DNA of 64,000 nucleotides from Salinisphaera sp049568105 (lineage in GTDB: Bacteria; Pseudomonadota; Gammaproteobacteria; Nevskiales; Salinisphaeraceae). The stretch lies in NCBI RefSeq assembly GCF_049568105.1, contig NZ_CP145335.1:1984001-2048000 (forward strand), read 5' to 3'. Positions within the stretch are counted from its first letter, which is position 1; each line of letters opens with the position of its first letter. The notes below the pieces were generated by a model that worked only from the letters and a program-made list of their open reading frames with translations, ran no database searches and had not been told where the DNA came from. The position numbers and the translations under genes are program-made. Positions 9,117 through 17,560 of this stretch are shown one piece after another.

Positions 9117-11147
9117 CTAGATTTCGACCCGCAGACCGAGTTCGATGACGCGATCTGGTGGGACCTTGTAATACGAGGTGGGCTGGATCGCGTTACGCGA
9201 CATATAGGCGAACAGTTTTTCCCGCCAAAGCATCATGCCGGGGACTTCATCGGTGGGAATGATGGTTGCGCGACCAACATAGTAGGTCACCTGATCGGTA
9301 TCGATTTCGATACCGAACTGCTCGCAGAGTCGTACAGCGACCGGCACATTGGGGTTCTGCATAAAGCCGTAGCGCGCGAAAACGCGATACACGCCTTCGC
9401 CGAGGTCGTCGATCTCGAGCCGGTCCGAAGCCGGAATGCGGGGTACGTCTTCGGTGCGTACGGTCAGCAGCAGCACCCGCTCGTGCAGTACTTGGTTATG
9501 CTCGAGGTGATGCAACAGCATCGGCGGCGTGCCGGCATCGCTGCTGGTCAAAAAGATCGCCGTGCCGGGCACGCGGGTGGTGTTCTCGGTGGCCAGGTCG
9601 TCGATGAATTCGTTCAGTGGCACCGGTTCGTCCTCGGTCAGGCGCTGGGCCAGTAGTTCCCGGCCGCGCCGCCAGGTCGCCATCAAGGTGAAGACCACGA
9701 TCGCGGTGGCCACCGGGAACCAGCCGCCATGCGGAATCTTGAGCATATTGGCGCCAAAAAACGGCAGGTCGATCAGTAGAAACAGGATCGTGACCGGTGC
9801 GGCTACCGCCAGCGACCAGCCCCAGCGTTCGCGCATGATGAAGAACACCAGTACCGAGGTGATGGTCATAGCAAAGGAAATACCCACGCCGTAGGCCCAG
9901 GCCAGGTTGGTCGAACTGCCGAAGCCGATCACCAGCGCGATGGTGGCCACCATCAGCAGCCAGTTCAGGGTCGGCACATAAATCTGACCGTATTCCTCGG
10001 AGGAGGTCTGGAACAGCCGCATCGGCGGCAGCTGGCCCAGCTGGACGGCCTGACGGGTCAGCGAAAACGCACCGGAGATCACAGCCTGGGAGGCGATCAC
10101 GGTCGCAACCGTGGCCAGGACCACCAGCGGGTACAATGCCCAGTCCGGCGCCAGGTGGTAGAAAGGCTGACTAGCCGACTGGCCCGGAGCATTGATCATC
10201 ATCGCGCCCTGGCCAAAGTAATTCAGCAGCAGGGCCGGTAGCACCAGCCCGAACCAGGCGAGCTGAATCGGGCGACGTCCGAAATGGCCCATATCGGCGT
10301 ACATCGCCTCGCCGCCAGTAACCACCAGAAATACCGCGCCCAGTACCACGAAACCGGTCCAGTGGTTCCGCAGGAAGAAATCCACGGCATGCCCAGGGTT
10401 GATCGCCGCCAGTACCCCGGGTTCGTGCACAATGCCGTAGACGCCAAGCACGGCGAGCGTGCTGAACCAAACAATCATCACTGGCCCGAAGAATCGGCCG
10501 ACCGCCTCGGTGCCCCGGCTTTGAATAGCGAACAGCGCAATCAGAATGGCGATCGTGATGGGGATGACGTAGGGTTCGAATACATTGGTCGCGACATTCA
10601 GACCCTCGACCGCGCTGGACACCGAGATCGCAGGCGTGAGCATGAAGCTGCCATAGAGCAGGGCACTGCCGAATACGCCGAGCTTGAGCAACAGTTTGGA
10701 ATGGTTGCCGGCATCTGGTCGCCAGGGATTGAGCAGGGCGACCAGGGCCAGCATGCCGCCTTCGCCGTTGTTGTTCGCCCGGGTGACGAACAGCATGTAT
10801 TTGGTCGACACGACCAGTAGCAGTGCCCAGAAGATCAGCGACAGAATACCGATGATGTTGGCATTGCTGGGCACGATATGGCTCGAGCCCCGGAAGCATT
10901 CGCGCAGTGCATACAGCGGGCTGGTGCCGATATCGCCATAGGACACCCCGAGGGCGCCGAGCGACAGGGCAAAAAGTCGTCCGGTGCCGACCGAGGTTTC
11001 TTCTTTTTCGCTGCTCTCGGCCTGCTCTTCTGGAGAATGGGCCTGGGCGATCTGTTCTTGTTCGCCTTTTTCGGCTTTGTGTTGATCCCGGGTCGATGCG
11101 TTATCCGACGGGTCTTGCTCTTCGGTATCCGAGGTATCGCTCGTCAT
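9117..11147 (-). CDS. kup: Low-affinity potassium transporter Kup
   Basis: The 676-residue protein is a KUP/HAK family inner-membrane K+ uptake carrier, with about twelve membrane segments followed by a C-terminal cytoplasmic domain. Family signatures include SLGALGVSYGDIGTSPLYALRE, NNNGEGGMLALVAL and the metal/K+ site region VVTGGEAMYADMGHFGRRPI. The first 50 residues are an extension very rich in Glu, Asp, Ser and Gln, absent from the roughly 620-residue E. coli Kup. It is probably disordered and of the kind common in salt-adapted proteins. The start has an AAGGA element upstream. The gene is alone, and its 5' region faces the GNAT gene. Confidence 0.93.
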   Translation of the reverse strand: MTSDTSDTEEQDPSDNASTRDQHKAEKGEQEQIAQAHSPEEQAESSEKEETSVGTGRLFALSLGALGVSYGDIGTSPLYALRECFRGSSHIVPSNANIIGILSLIFWALLLVVSTKYMLFVTRANNNGEGGMLALVALLNPWRPDAGNHSKLLLKLGVFGSALLYGSFMLTPAISVSSAVEGLNVATNVFEPYVIPITIAILIALFAIQSRGTEAVGRFFGPVMIVWFSTLAVLGVYGIVHEPGVLAAINPGHAVDFFLRNHWTGFVVLGAVFLVVTGGEAMYADMGHFGRRPIQLAWFGLVLPALLLNYFGQGAMMINAPGQSASQPFYHLAPDWALYPLVVLATVATVIASQAVISGAFSLTRQAVQLGQLPPMRLFQTSSEEYGQIYVPTLNWLLMVATIALVIGFGSSTNLAWAYGVGISFAMTITSVLVFFIMRERWGWSLAVAAPVTILFLLIDLPFFGANMLKIPHGGWFPVATAIVVFTLMATWRRGRELLAQRLTEDEPVPLNEFIDDLATENTTRVPGTAIFLTSSDAGTPPMLLHHLEHNQVLHERVLLLTVRTEDVPRIPASDRLEIDDLGEGVYRVFARYGFMQNPNVPVAVRLCEQFGIEIDTDQVTYYVGRATIIPTDEVPGMMLWREKLFAYMSRNAIQPTSYYKVPPDRVIELGLRVEI

Positions 11148-11304
11148 GCCACGCCATTCCTTTTGAAGGGCCCGGGTCGCTGTGGAAAGCCGACCGGCTT
11201 GATCGTTGTCTACAGGATACTATCGGAATGCGTTTTAGTTGCCGGCGGTCATAAGGTTGTCGCCCACGTTGGGCTTATTTAGAGCGAGTGCTAGCCTATA
11301 CCAT

Positions 11305-11775
11305 ATGCATGAGTTGGCTTTACGGGTGGTGCAGCGCAGCGATCTGCCCGACATCATTTCGCTTTATGCCCAGCCAGACATGGACGGCGATGCCGTACTG
11401 TCGCTCGACAAGGCTGAACGGCTCTATGCTCGCATCCAGCGCTATCCAGACTACGAGTTGTATATCGCGGAACGCGAGGGTCGGACGGTCGGCAGTTATG
11501 CGCTGCTGATCATGGACAATCTGGGGCATGGCGGCACGCCCTCGGCGGTGATCGAGGACGTCGTGGTCGAGCCGGCATCCCAGAGCCAGGGTATCGGACG
11601 CGCGATGATGCAGCATGCGATCGAAATCGCGCGGGGCAGGGGCTGTTACAAGATCGTGCTGTCATCCAATCTGGCGCGCGAGGCGGCCCATGCTTTTTAT
11701 GAGTCGTTGGACTTCGAAAAGCATGGCTACAGCTATCGCATCCGCTTTGATGGCGATCCAAAAGAAGGCCAATGA
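11305..11775 (+). CDS. GNAT family N-acetyltransferase
   Basis: This 156-residue enzyme has the GNAT acetyl-CoA fold. VIEDVVVEPASQSQGIGRAMMQHAIEIARGRGCYKIVL contains the pyrophosphate-binding Q/R-x-x-G-x-G loop, and AHAFYESLDFEKHGYSYRI is the typical C-terminal strand. The substrate is unknown, although small-molecule or amino-acid acetyltransferases have this shape. I chose the ATG at 11305 (MHELALRVV) because the preceding open frame is poor in family-like residues. It lies between the divergent kup gene and the convergent dnaE2 gene, as a single-gene unit. Confidence 0.85.
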   Translation: MHELALRVVQRSDLPDIISLYAQPDMDGDAVLSLDKAERLYARIQRYPDYELYIAEREGRTVGSYALLIMDNLGHGGTPSAVIEDVVVEPASQSQGIGRAMMQHAIEIARGRGCYKIVLSSNLAREAAHAFYESLDFEKHGYSYRIRFDGDPKEGQ

Positions 11776-11790
11776 TCGGTCTGGGCGGCG

Positions 11791-14700
11791 TTAGCGGAAA
11801 TCCCGCGACCGGGTCTCGAGATGGCCAAGCCGAGGGGTCTCGTCGATGATTTGATGGGCTAGACAGTGGGTCACCTGGCCGGCGCGCTGCATGACGCCGG
11901 CCACGCGCAGCATCCGGGCCGAGAGCACCGCGATGCGGTGCCGGGCCAAAGTTTGGCGTCTAACGATAATGTTCACGACCCCGGTCTCGTCCTCGATCGT
12001 GATGAATGTTACGCCCTTGGCGCTACCGGGGCGTTGGCGCATGGTGACGATGCCGGCCACCTGGGCGGCCACTTCATGATCCAGCGCGTTGAAGCGCTGT
12101 GCGCTGACGCAGCCCAGGCGCGCCAGATCCGAACGCAACAGGGCTAGAGGATGGCGGCGTAGCGTCAGCCCCGTGCTGTGATAGTCGGCCACGATATTGG
12201 CGGCTTCGCTCGGCTGGTTCAGTGCAATCTCGGGCTCGGGAGTGTCGATTTCGGCGAATAAATCGTCATGAACCGCGGCGGCTGCGGTCTGCCACTGCGC
12301 TTGGTGTCGGTTGCCGGCCAATCCGGCGAGCGCATCGGCCCGAGCCAGGGCGCTGCGTTGGCGGCTGTCCAGGCGAGCGCGCGAGGCCAGGTCGGCGAGA
12401 CTGGCGAACGGGCGCTGGCATCGAGCTCGGGCGATACGGGCCGCCGCTGATTCGGCGAGGCCCTTGACCTGACAGAAGCCAAGCCGCAATGCGGCTGGAT
12501 CGTCATTGCCGGCCGGCATGCCCGGGGTCGATTCCAGCGTGCAGTGCCACTCGGAAAAACGGACATCCGGTGGCCGAACCTCGATCCGATGATTGCGAAC
12601 ATCTCGCACGATCTGGGCCGGTGCATAAAACCCCATGGGCTGACTGTTGAGCAGAGCCGCCGCGAAAGCCGCTGGATAGTGGCACTTCAAGTAGGACGAA
12701 ACATAGACCAGCAGCGCGAAGCTCACAGCATGCGATTCGGGGAAGCCATAGCTGCCGAAGCCCTTGATCTGTTCGAAGATACGATCGGCGAAAGCTTCAT
12801 CGTAACCCCGCTCGCGCATGCCTGATTTGAGCCGTTCGCGCCAGGGTTCCAGGCCGCCCTGTTTTTTCCAGGCCGCCATCGACTGGCGCAGGCCGTTGGC
12901 TTCTTCCCCGTCGAAGCCGGCCGCGACCATGGCGATCTTCATGACCTGTTCCTGAAAGATCGGCACGCCTAGCGTACGTTCCAGCACGCCGCGCAGCGCT
13001 TCGCTGGGGTATTCGATAGTCTCTCGAGGCTGGCTGCGGGCCTTGAGATAGGGATGCACCATGCCGCCCTGGATCGGCCCGGGGCGAACGATGGCGACCT
13101 CGATCACCAGGTCGAAGAAAGTCTGCGGCCGTAGGCGCGGCAGCATGCTCATTTGGGCACGGGATTCGATTTGGAACACGCCGACCGTATCGGCGTCCTG
13201 GATCATGGCATAGGTTGGCTCATCGTCGGCCGGCAGGGCCGCCATGCTCAAACGCTGTCCGGTCTGGCCTTCGATCAGATCGAAGCAGCGCCGTATGCAG
13301 GTGAGCATGCCCAGCGCCAGAACGTCGATCTTCATCAGGCCAACGGCTTCGAGGTCGTCCTTGTCCCATTGAATGATGGTGCGGTCCGCCATGGCTGCTT
13401 TTTCGACCGGCACAATTTCTTCGAGCATTCGATTGCTGAGCACGAATCCGCCGACGTGCTGCGACAGATGCCGGGGAAAACCGAGCAAAGTATCGACCAG
13501 TATCAGGATCTGATGCAGCAGTTGGGCATCGACGCGCACGCCGCGTTGGTCGAGCTGTTCGGCGAGGCTGCCGTCATCGGTACGGCGTGAGAGTTCGCCG
13601 GCGAGAGTATCGACCTGATCGGGCGTCAGCCCCATGGCACGACCGATATCGCGCATAGCGCTGCGCGGTCGATAACGGATGACGGTCGCTGCCAGAGCGG
13701 CTCGGGAGCGGCCATATTCGGCATAGATGTGCTGAATGACTTCTTCGCGTCGTTCATGTTCGAAGTCCACATCGATATCCGGCGGTTCATTACGAGCCTC
13801 TGAAATGAACCGCTCGAAAAGCAGTTCGTGCCGGCTCGGGTCGACCTCGGTGATGCCGAGACAAAAGCAGACCACCGAGTTGGCCGCCGAACCGCGGCCC
13901 TGACACAGAATGCCTTGGCTGCGGGCATAGCGAACGATGTCGTAAACGGTCAGGAAATAATGTGGGTAGTCGAGCCGGTGGATGATCTCGATTTCACGCT
14001 CGATCTGATCGCGCACTGATCTGGAAATGCCCTGGGGCCAGCGGCTTAGGATGCCTTCTTCAACCTTTTTTCTTAAGAAATCGGTTGAAGTCAGCCCTTC
14101 GGGTAGTACCTGGGCAGGGTAGTCATAGCGGATCTGGCGGAGGTCGAAGGTGCAGGTTCGAGCGATGTTCACAGTCTCGCGCAGAGCCTCAGGAGGATAG
14201 AGCGAGGCGAGGGTGGCCAGTGGTCGTAGATACCGTTCACCATTGGCAGCCAGCGCATGGCCGGCGTTTGAGACTGTCGTGCCCAGGCGCAGCGCCGTAA
14301 AGACATCTTGCAACGCACGGCGAGAGCGGCTGTGCATATAGACGTCGCCCACCGCTACGATTGGCAAACCATACTGAAGGCGCAGCGAATTCAAGCGTTC
14401 CACGTGGAAAATATCTTGAGCGCGGCGGTGTCGGGCCAGTGCCAGGCGCGTATTGCGTGGGTAGTGAATAGCAAGCCAGCCAAGCAGGTCGTACAAGGCC
14501 AGAGTCTTGGGGCATCCATGATCCGGCAGCACGAGCAACCAGCATTCATCGAGCACGTATCTATCCAGATCGGACCGGGTCAGGCAGTAGCCTCCTTTAT
14601 TGGCCTGTTGGCGTCCTCTTGTGATCAGGCGGCAAAGCTGGGTATACCCGTGATGATTACGTGCCAATACCACCAGGGTCGGGCCTTCGGCCAAGCTGAA

Positions 14701-14925
14701 CCGTGTGCCGAGAATTAAGGTCAGGCCATAGCGCTCGGAAGCGAGTAGCCCACGTACGGCGCCAGCGAGGCTGCACTCGTCGGTCAATGCCAATGCCGTA
14801 TATCCGAGTTCGGCCGCACGTTGAATGAGCTCTTCGGGATGAGAAGCGCCTTTCTGAAAAGAAAAATTGCTTATGCAACAAAGCTCTGCATATTTTATTT
14901 CATGTTTTTTATTAAGTTTAGTCAT
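11791..14925 (-). CDS. dnaE2: Error-prone DNA polymerase DnaE2 (ImuC)
   Basis: This 1044-residue C-family polymerase is the shorter, proofreading-poor DnaE2/ImuC type. In order it has an N-terminal PHP domain (YTALALTDECSLAGAVRG), the catalytic palm with PDIDVDFEHERREEV near residue 382 and IIQWDKDDLEAVGLMKIDVLALGML, an HhH region, and an OB fold (VAGIVTMRQRPGSAKGVTFITIEDETGVVNII). It performs damage-induced translesion and mutagenic synthesis together with ImuA and ImuB. It is the last gene of the imuA-imuB-dnaE2 operon, 40 bases after imuB. The first 30 codons are unusually AT-rich compared with the rest of the gene. Confidence 0.95.
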   Translation of the reverse strand: MTKLNKKHEIKYAELCCISNFSFQKGASHPEELIQRAAELGYTALALTDECSLAGAVRGLLASERYGLTLILGTRFSLAEGPTLVVLARNHHGYTQLCRLITRGRQQANKGGYCLTRSDLDRYVLDECWLLVLPDHGCPKTLALYDLLGWLAIHYPRNTRLALARHRRAQDIFHVERLNSLRLQYGLPIVAVGDVYMHSRSRRALQDVFTALRLGTTVSNAGHALAANGERYLRPLATLASLYPPEALRETVNIARTCTFDLRQIRYDYPAQVLPEGLTSTDFLRKKVEEGILSRWPQGISRSVRDQIEREIEIIHRLDYPHYFLTVYDIVRYARSQGILCQGRGSAANSVVCFCLGITEVDPSRHELLFERFISEARNEPPDIDVDFEHERREEVIQHIYAEYGRSRAALAATVIRYRPRSAMRDIGRAMGLTPDQVDTLAGELSRRTDDGSLAEQLDQRGVRVDAQLLHQILILVDTLLGFPRHLSQHVGGFVLSNRMLEEIVPVEKAAMADRTIIQWDKDDLEAVGLMKIDVLALGMLTCIRRCFDLIEGQTGQRLSMAALPADDEPTYAMIQDADTVGVFQIESRAQMSMLPRLRPQTFFDLVIEVAIVRPGPIQGGMVHPYLKARSQPRETIEYPSEALRGVLERTLGVPIFQEQVMKIAMVAAGFDGEEANGLRQSMAAWKKQGGLEPWRERLKSGMRERGYDEAFADRIFEQIKGFGSYGFPESHAVSFALLVYVSSYLKCHYPAAFAAALLNSQPMGFYAPAQIVRDVRNHRIEVRPPDVRFSEWHCTLESTPGMPAGNDDPAALRLGFCQVKGLAESAAARIARARCQRPFASLADLASRARLDSRQRSALARADALAGLAGNRHQAQWQTAAAAVHDDLFAEIDTPEPEIALNQPSEAANIVADYHSTGLTLRRHPLALLRSDLARLGCVSAQRFNALDHEVAAQVAGIVTMRQRPGSAKGVTFITIEDETGVVNIIVRRQTLARHRIAVLSARMLRVAGVMQRAGQVTHCLAHQIIDETPRLGHLETRSRDFR

Positions 14926-14965
14926 TGCGTGCTAGGCATTTCTGCGTACGGCTTGGCAGGCGTTA

Positions 14966-16402
14966 TCACCCGAACAGGCCGTGCAGATAGTAGTGTTCTG
15001 TGCCGTGGCAGGCGGCCTGTAGGTCTTGGAATACCCAGACCAGTCGGCCATGGCTGTCGATCGCCCGGTAGTAGTCGCGGCGTTGGCCTTGATCCCACCA
15101 ACCACTTTCGATCCGCTCGGGACCGCTGATCCAGGTCAGGGCGGCCACGGTTCCGGCTGCGAGCGCTTCGGGCGGTTCGAGCAACCAGAACGGGCGTGGT
15201 GGCAGGGCGGTCTCGAACGAGGTACGGGTGATCTTGGCCGGGGCGTCGACCCAAAGACTGGCATGTTCCGGGCGATGATCAGCCGGCGCGGCCAGCCAGC
15301 AGACAGCCTCATGGCCGAGTCGGGCGCGAAGCCGGTCGAGTACGGCCGGCCAGGCGTCACCGGTCTGTTGTCCGGCTTGGCTCCAGAGGTGGGTCTGGTG
15401 ATGATCTGCAGCGCGCAGGCGATCGCTGGTCAAGCCGATTTCCAAAACTGGAGCCGCCAGTTCAATCCGATCGAGGCGCTCGCGGGCGATACGCTCTAGA
15501 TGCTCTGCTTGGTCGGAGGGCTTCACCAGCCGCAGGGCGATCGTCGTGCTCGGCAAGCGCTCGTGAACCAACTCCAGGCGCAGCGTCTGGATAACGCTGT
15601 CGGCGCCACGTAAAAATACCGCCAGTTCCTGGAAAATTCGGTGCAATACAAAGGCCAGCCCCTGGGTGCTTTCGACCGTGCTGCTGAGTTCATGATGTGT
15701 TCGGTAGCGGCAAGGCAAACGGTATAGAAGCAAGCCGTGGGGACGTCGCCCGCGCAGACGATCGATATAGTCAAGAAGCTCTGTGCCAAAGCGTCGTGCC
15801 AGCGCCGCCGGCGGCAGTGCCAGCAGCTCGCCGGTACGTCTGATACCGCAGGCTTTGAGTATGGCCCGAGTGCGTGGGGCCAGAGCAAGGCTGGTCAGCG
15901 GTAGGTTTTCCAGAGTCGTCCGATGGTGTCGTGAACGTCTGCTCCGGGCGAAAGCCAGTGCCGCCTGGGGGCTGTCGCCGACCCCAGCCGAAAACCGGTA
16001 GCCCAGGGCATTCAGATCGCGGCGAATACGGCCAAGCAGCGCCTGTCGGCCGCCGAACAGGCGCAGACTGGCGCCGATCTCGATGATCAAGCGGGCGCAT
16101 TCTATGTTGTGGTCGGCGATCGCCCAATGCACATGGCTGCTGTACCCCCAGGCCCAGCCGGCCAGCCGCGCCATGGCTGCTTTTTCTGCGGCCGGGTGGC
16201 GCGCCAGTACTTCCGGATCGGCCAGGCGAAGGCGTGCTTCGGCCAGCGTCATGCGGTGTCGTACGCCGGCCTCCAGAGCAACGCTGTTGGCCGCGATCAC
16301 GCATTGGCGCTGGGCGAGAGTTTCGATCACCAGCATCGGCGCAGTGCTATGCCGTGCGCGAGAATCCAGCGACCAGTGGGCAAAGCGTAGTGCCAACCAC
16401 AT
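14966..16402 (-). CDS. imuB: Y-family polymerase-like mutasome protein ImuB
   Basis: This 478-residue DinB/Y-family homologue is the adaptor of the DnaE2 mutasome. The start MWLALRFAHWSLDS replaces the metal-binding aspartates of active Y polymerases. The usual S-x-D-E motif is also degraded, to IIEIGASLRLFGG, so the protein should be catalytically dead, as is known for ImuB. The little-finger region and a helix-hairpin-helix (LKACGIRRTGELLALPPAAL) are present. In studied systems ImuB binds the beta clamp and bridges ImuA and ImuC. It starts three bases after the imuA stop, indicating translational coupling. Confidence 0.93.
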   Translation of the reverse strand: MWLALRFAHWSLDSRARHSTAPMLVIETLAQRQCVIAANSVALEAGVRHRMTLAEARLRLADPEVLARHPAAEKAAMARLAGWAWGYSSHVHWAIADHNIECARLIIEIGASLRLFGGRQALLGRIRRDLNALGYRFSAGVGDSPQAALAFARSRRSRHHRTTLENLPLTSLALAPRTRAILKACGIRRTGELLALPPAALARRFGTELLDYIDRLRGRRPHGLLLYRLPCRYRTHHELSSTVESTQGLAFVLHRIFQELAVFLRGADSVIQTLRLELVHERLPSTTIALRLVKPSDQAEHLERIARERLDRIELAAPVLEIGLTSDRLRAADHHQTHLWSQAGQQTGDAWPAVLDRLRARLGHEAVCWLAAPADHRPEHASLWVDAPAKITRTSFETALPPRPFWLLEPPEALAAGTVAALTWISGPERIESGWWDQGQRRDYYRAIDSHGRLVWVFQDLQAACHGTEHYYLHGLFG

Positions 16403-16405
16403 GCG

Positions 16406-17254
16406 TCATCGAGGCGATGTCTGGGGATCGGCAGGCAGGGTCGTCGATCTCGAAAGGCGCGATCGTGCACGTACGTTATCGGTAGGATGCCCCAACGTGC
16501 CGGGCCGGGTTGGCTGCGTTATTTGGGCCCAGTACTCGTTGGCGGCTGTTGTCCGGGTCGCGGAGTAAGCGTTGTCGGCCATACCGGCCCAGGGTTGATC
16601 GCGGCCCGCGGAAAGGCCGGTGATACAGGCGCCGACTGGACCGCGGCATTTAATGATTTCGATTCGTTGATAGGCCCCCCGGCCCTGGATTGCCAACCGC
16701 AGTGCCGCTGGCGAACGATGGTTCGCATAGGCCAAGGGGCGATAGACGAATACCGGGCAGCCCGCTTTCTCACTGGCCAGCTGTAGACGCCGCAGATCGA
16801 CAGTAGCCAAGGCCTCTGCCCATAGAATCAACCCGGAGAAGCCGCCGGCTGCAGCCAGCTGTTCGATACTCCATAGGCGCTGGCTGCTGTTCCGGCAACG
16901 GATTACCGGTACCCGGGAGCGATCGATACCAGCGGCATCGAGCGCCGGGGCGTTCATGCGATAGGGCGGATCGACGAAGACCAGGCGCCTATCCGGCTGC
17001 GCTTCCAACTGGGGCCGCAAGGCCTTCAGCACCAAACTCAGTTCGCCCTGACCAGGTTGCTCGACCAGGAACTCGGTGACTGCGGCCAGGGGGTAGCCGC
17101 CCCCGGGCAACACAGCATCGAGCCGAGCCCAGCCAGTGGACCAAGTCTCTGGGGTCGCTGCCCGGCTGGCACGGTGCAGGCCCCAGCGTTGCCAGCGTCG
17201 TTCTAGGCTCTGGGCGGTATCGGTCGAAGCGGTGAAGTCGGCATCGTTTTTCAT
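16406..17254 (-). CDS. imuA: SOS mutagenesis protein ImuA (RecA-like)
   Basis: The 282-residue protein is the ImuA/SulA-RecA-like first subunit of the ImuABC translesion mutasome. Typical wording is GWARLDAVLPGGGYPLAAVTEFLVEQPGQGELSL, a RecA-like core with a degenerate nucleotide-binding loop. It helps recruit ImuB and DnaE2 after DNA damage. The C-terminal part is arginine-rich and less conserved. The ATG at 17254 is the only start codon in the first forty codons, yet it touches the LexA box, leaving no room for a normal leader. Its operon (imuA-imuB-dnaE2) lacks the adjacent lexA2 gene found in Pseudomonas and Xanthomonas. Confidence 0.9.
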   Translation of the reverse strand: MKNDADFTASTDTAQSLERRWQRWGLHRASRAATPETWSTGWARLDAVLPGGGYPLAAVTEFLVEQPGQGELSLVLKALRPQLEAQPDRRLVFVDPPYRMNAPALDAAGIDRSRVPVIRCRNSSQRLWSIEQLAAAGGFSGLILWAEALATVDLRRLQLASEKAGCPVFVYRPLAYANHRSPAALRLAIQGRGAYQRIEIIKCRGPVGACITGLSAGRDQPWAGMADNAYSATRTTAANEYWAQITQPTRPGTLGHPTDNVRARSRLSRSTTLPADPQTSPR

Positions 17255-17273
17255 ACTGTATTTATATACAGTT
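17254..17273. promoter_or_regulatory. LexA box controlling imuA-imuB-dnaE2
   Basis: TACTGTATTTATATACAGTT reads as CTG-N10-CAG with an AT-only spacer, very close to the E. coli-type LexA consensus. CTG is at 17256-17258 and CAG at 17269-17271. It overlaps the first base of the imuA start codon and almost certainly makes the operon SOS-inducible. Confidence 0.9.
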
Positions 17274-17560
17274 AATATGCTTCTGACTACTCTCGATCGT
17301 TATCCCGACTGGCTTACGGCCACGATACTGATCCGTTGTGCTGGTTTAGGTTATTGCGAAAGCTTGAAAAAGATAAATCCGGAGGCTGTGTCCATCAGCG
17401 CGATCTTTGAGAGACGTTCGGCCGACCCAGCCGGTTTGGCTTTGGCTGCGCGCATACTGCCGGGCTACGAAGCCTCTAAAGAACCCTCTGGATCGGGCGA
17501 TATGGGATATGCCTAAATTGTTTGGCGCACAATCTAAATGCGCCGGCCCCCGGAGTTTCC
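17274..17560. other. Intergenic region between imuA and the chemoreceptor gene
   Basis: About 290 bases lie between two divergent genes and probably carry the chemoreceptor promoter. A + strand open frame from ATG 17277 to 17516 (79 codons) has no recognisable features and no ribosome-binding site. I do not call it a gene. Confidence 0.5.

Noticed and set aside
16083..16568. 161-codon + frame over the imuA-imuB junction
   Set aside because: It is antisense to two well-recognised genes, and the protein has no family features.
17136..17516. 126-codon + strand frame spanning the imuA start and LexA box
   Set aside because: Its first part overlaps imuA and the LexA box; the remaining 79 codons from ATG 17277 have no ribosome-binding site or recognisable motif.
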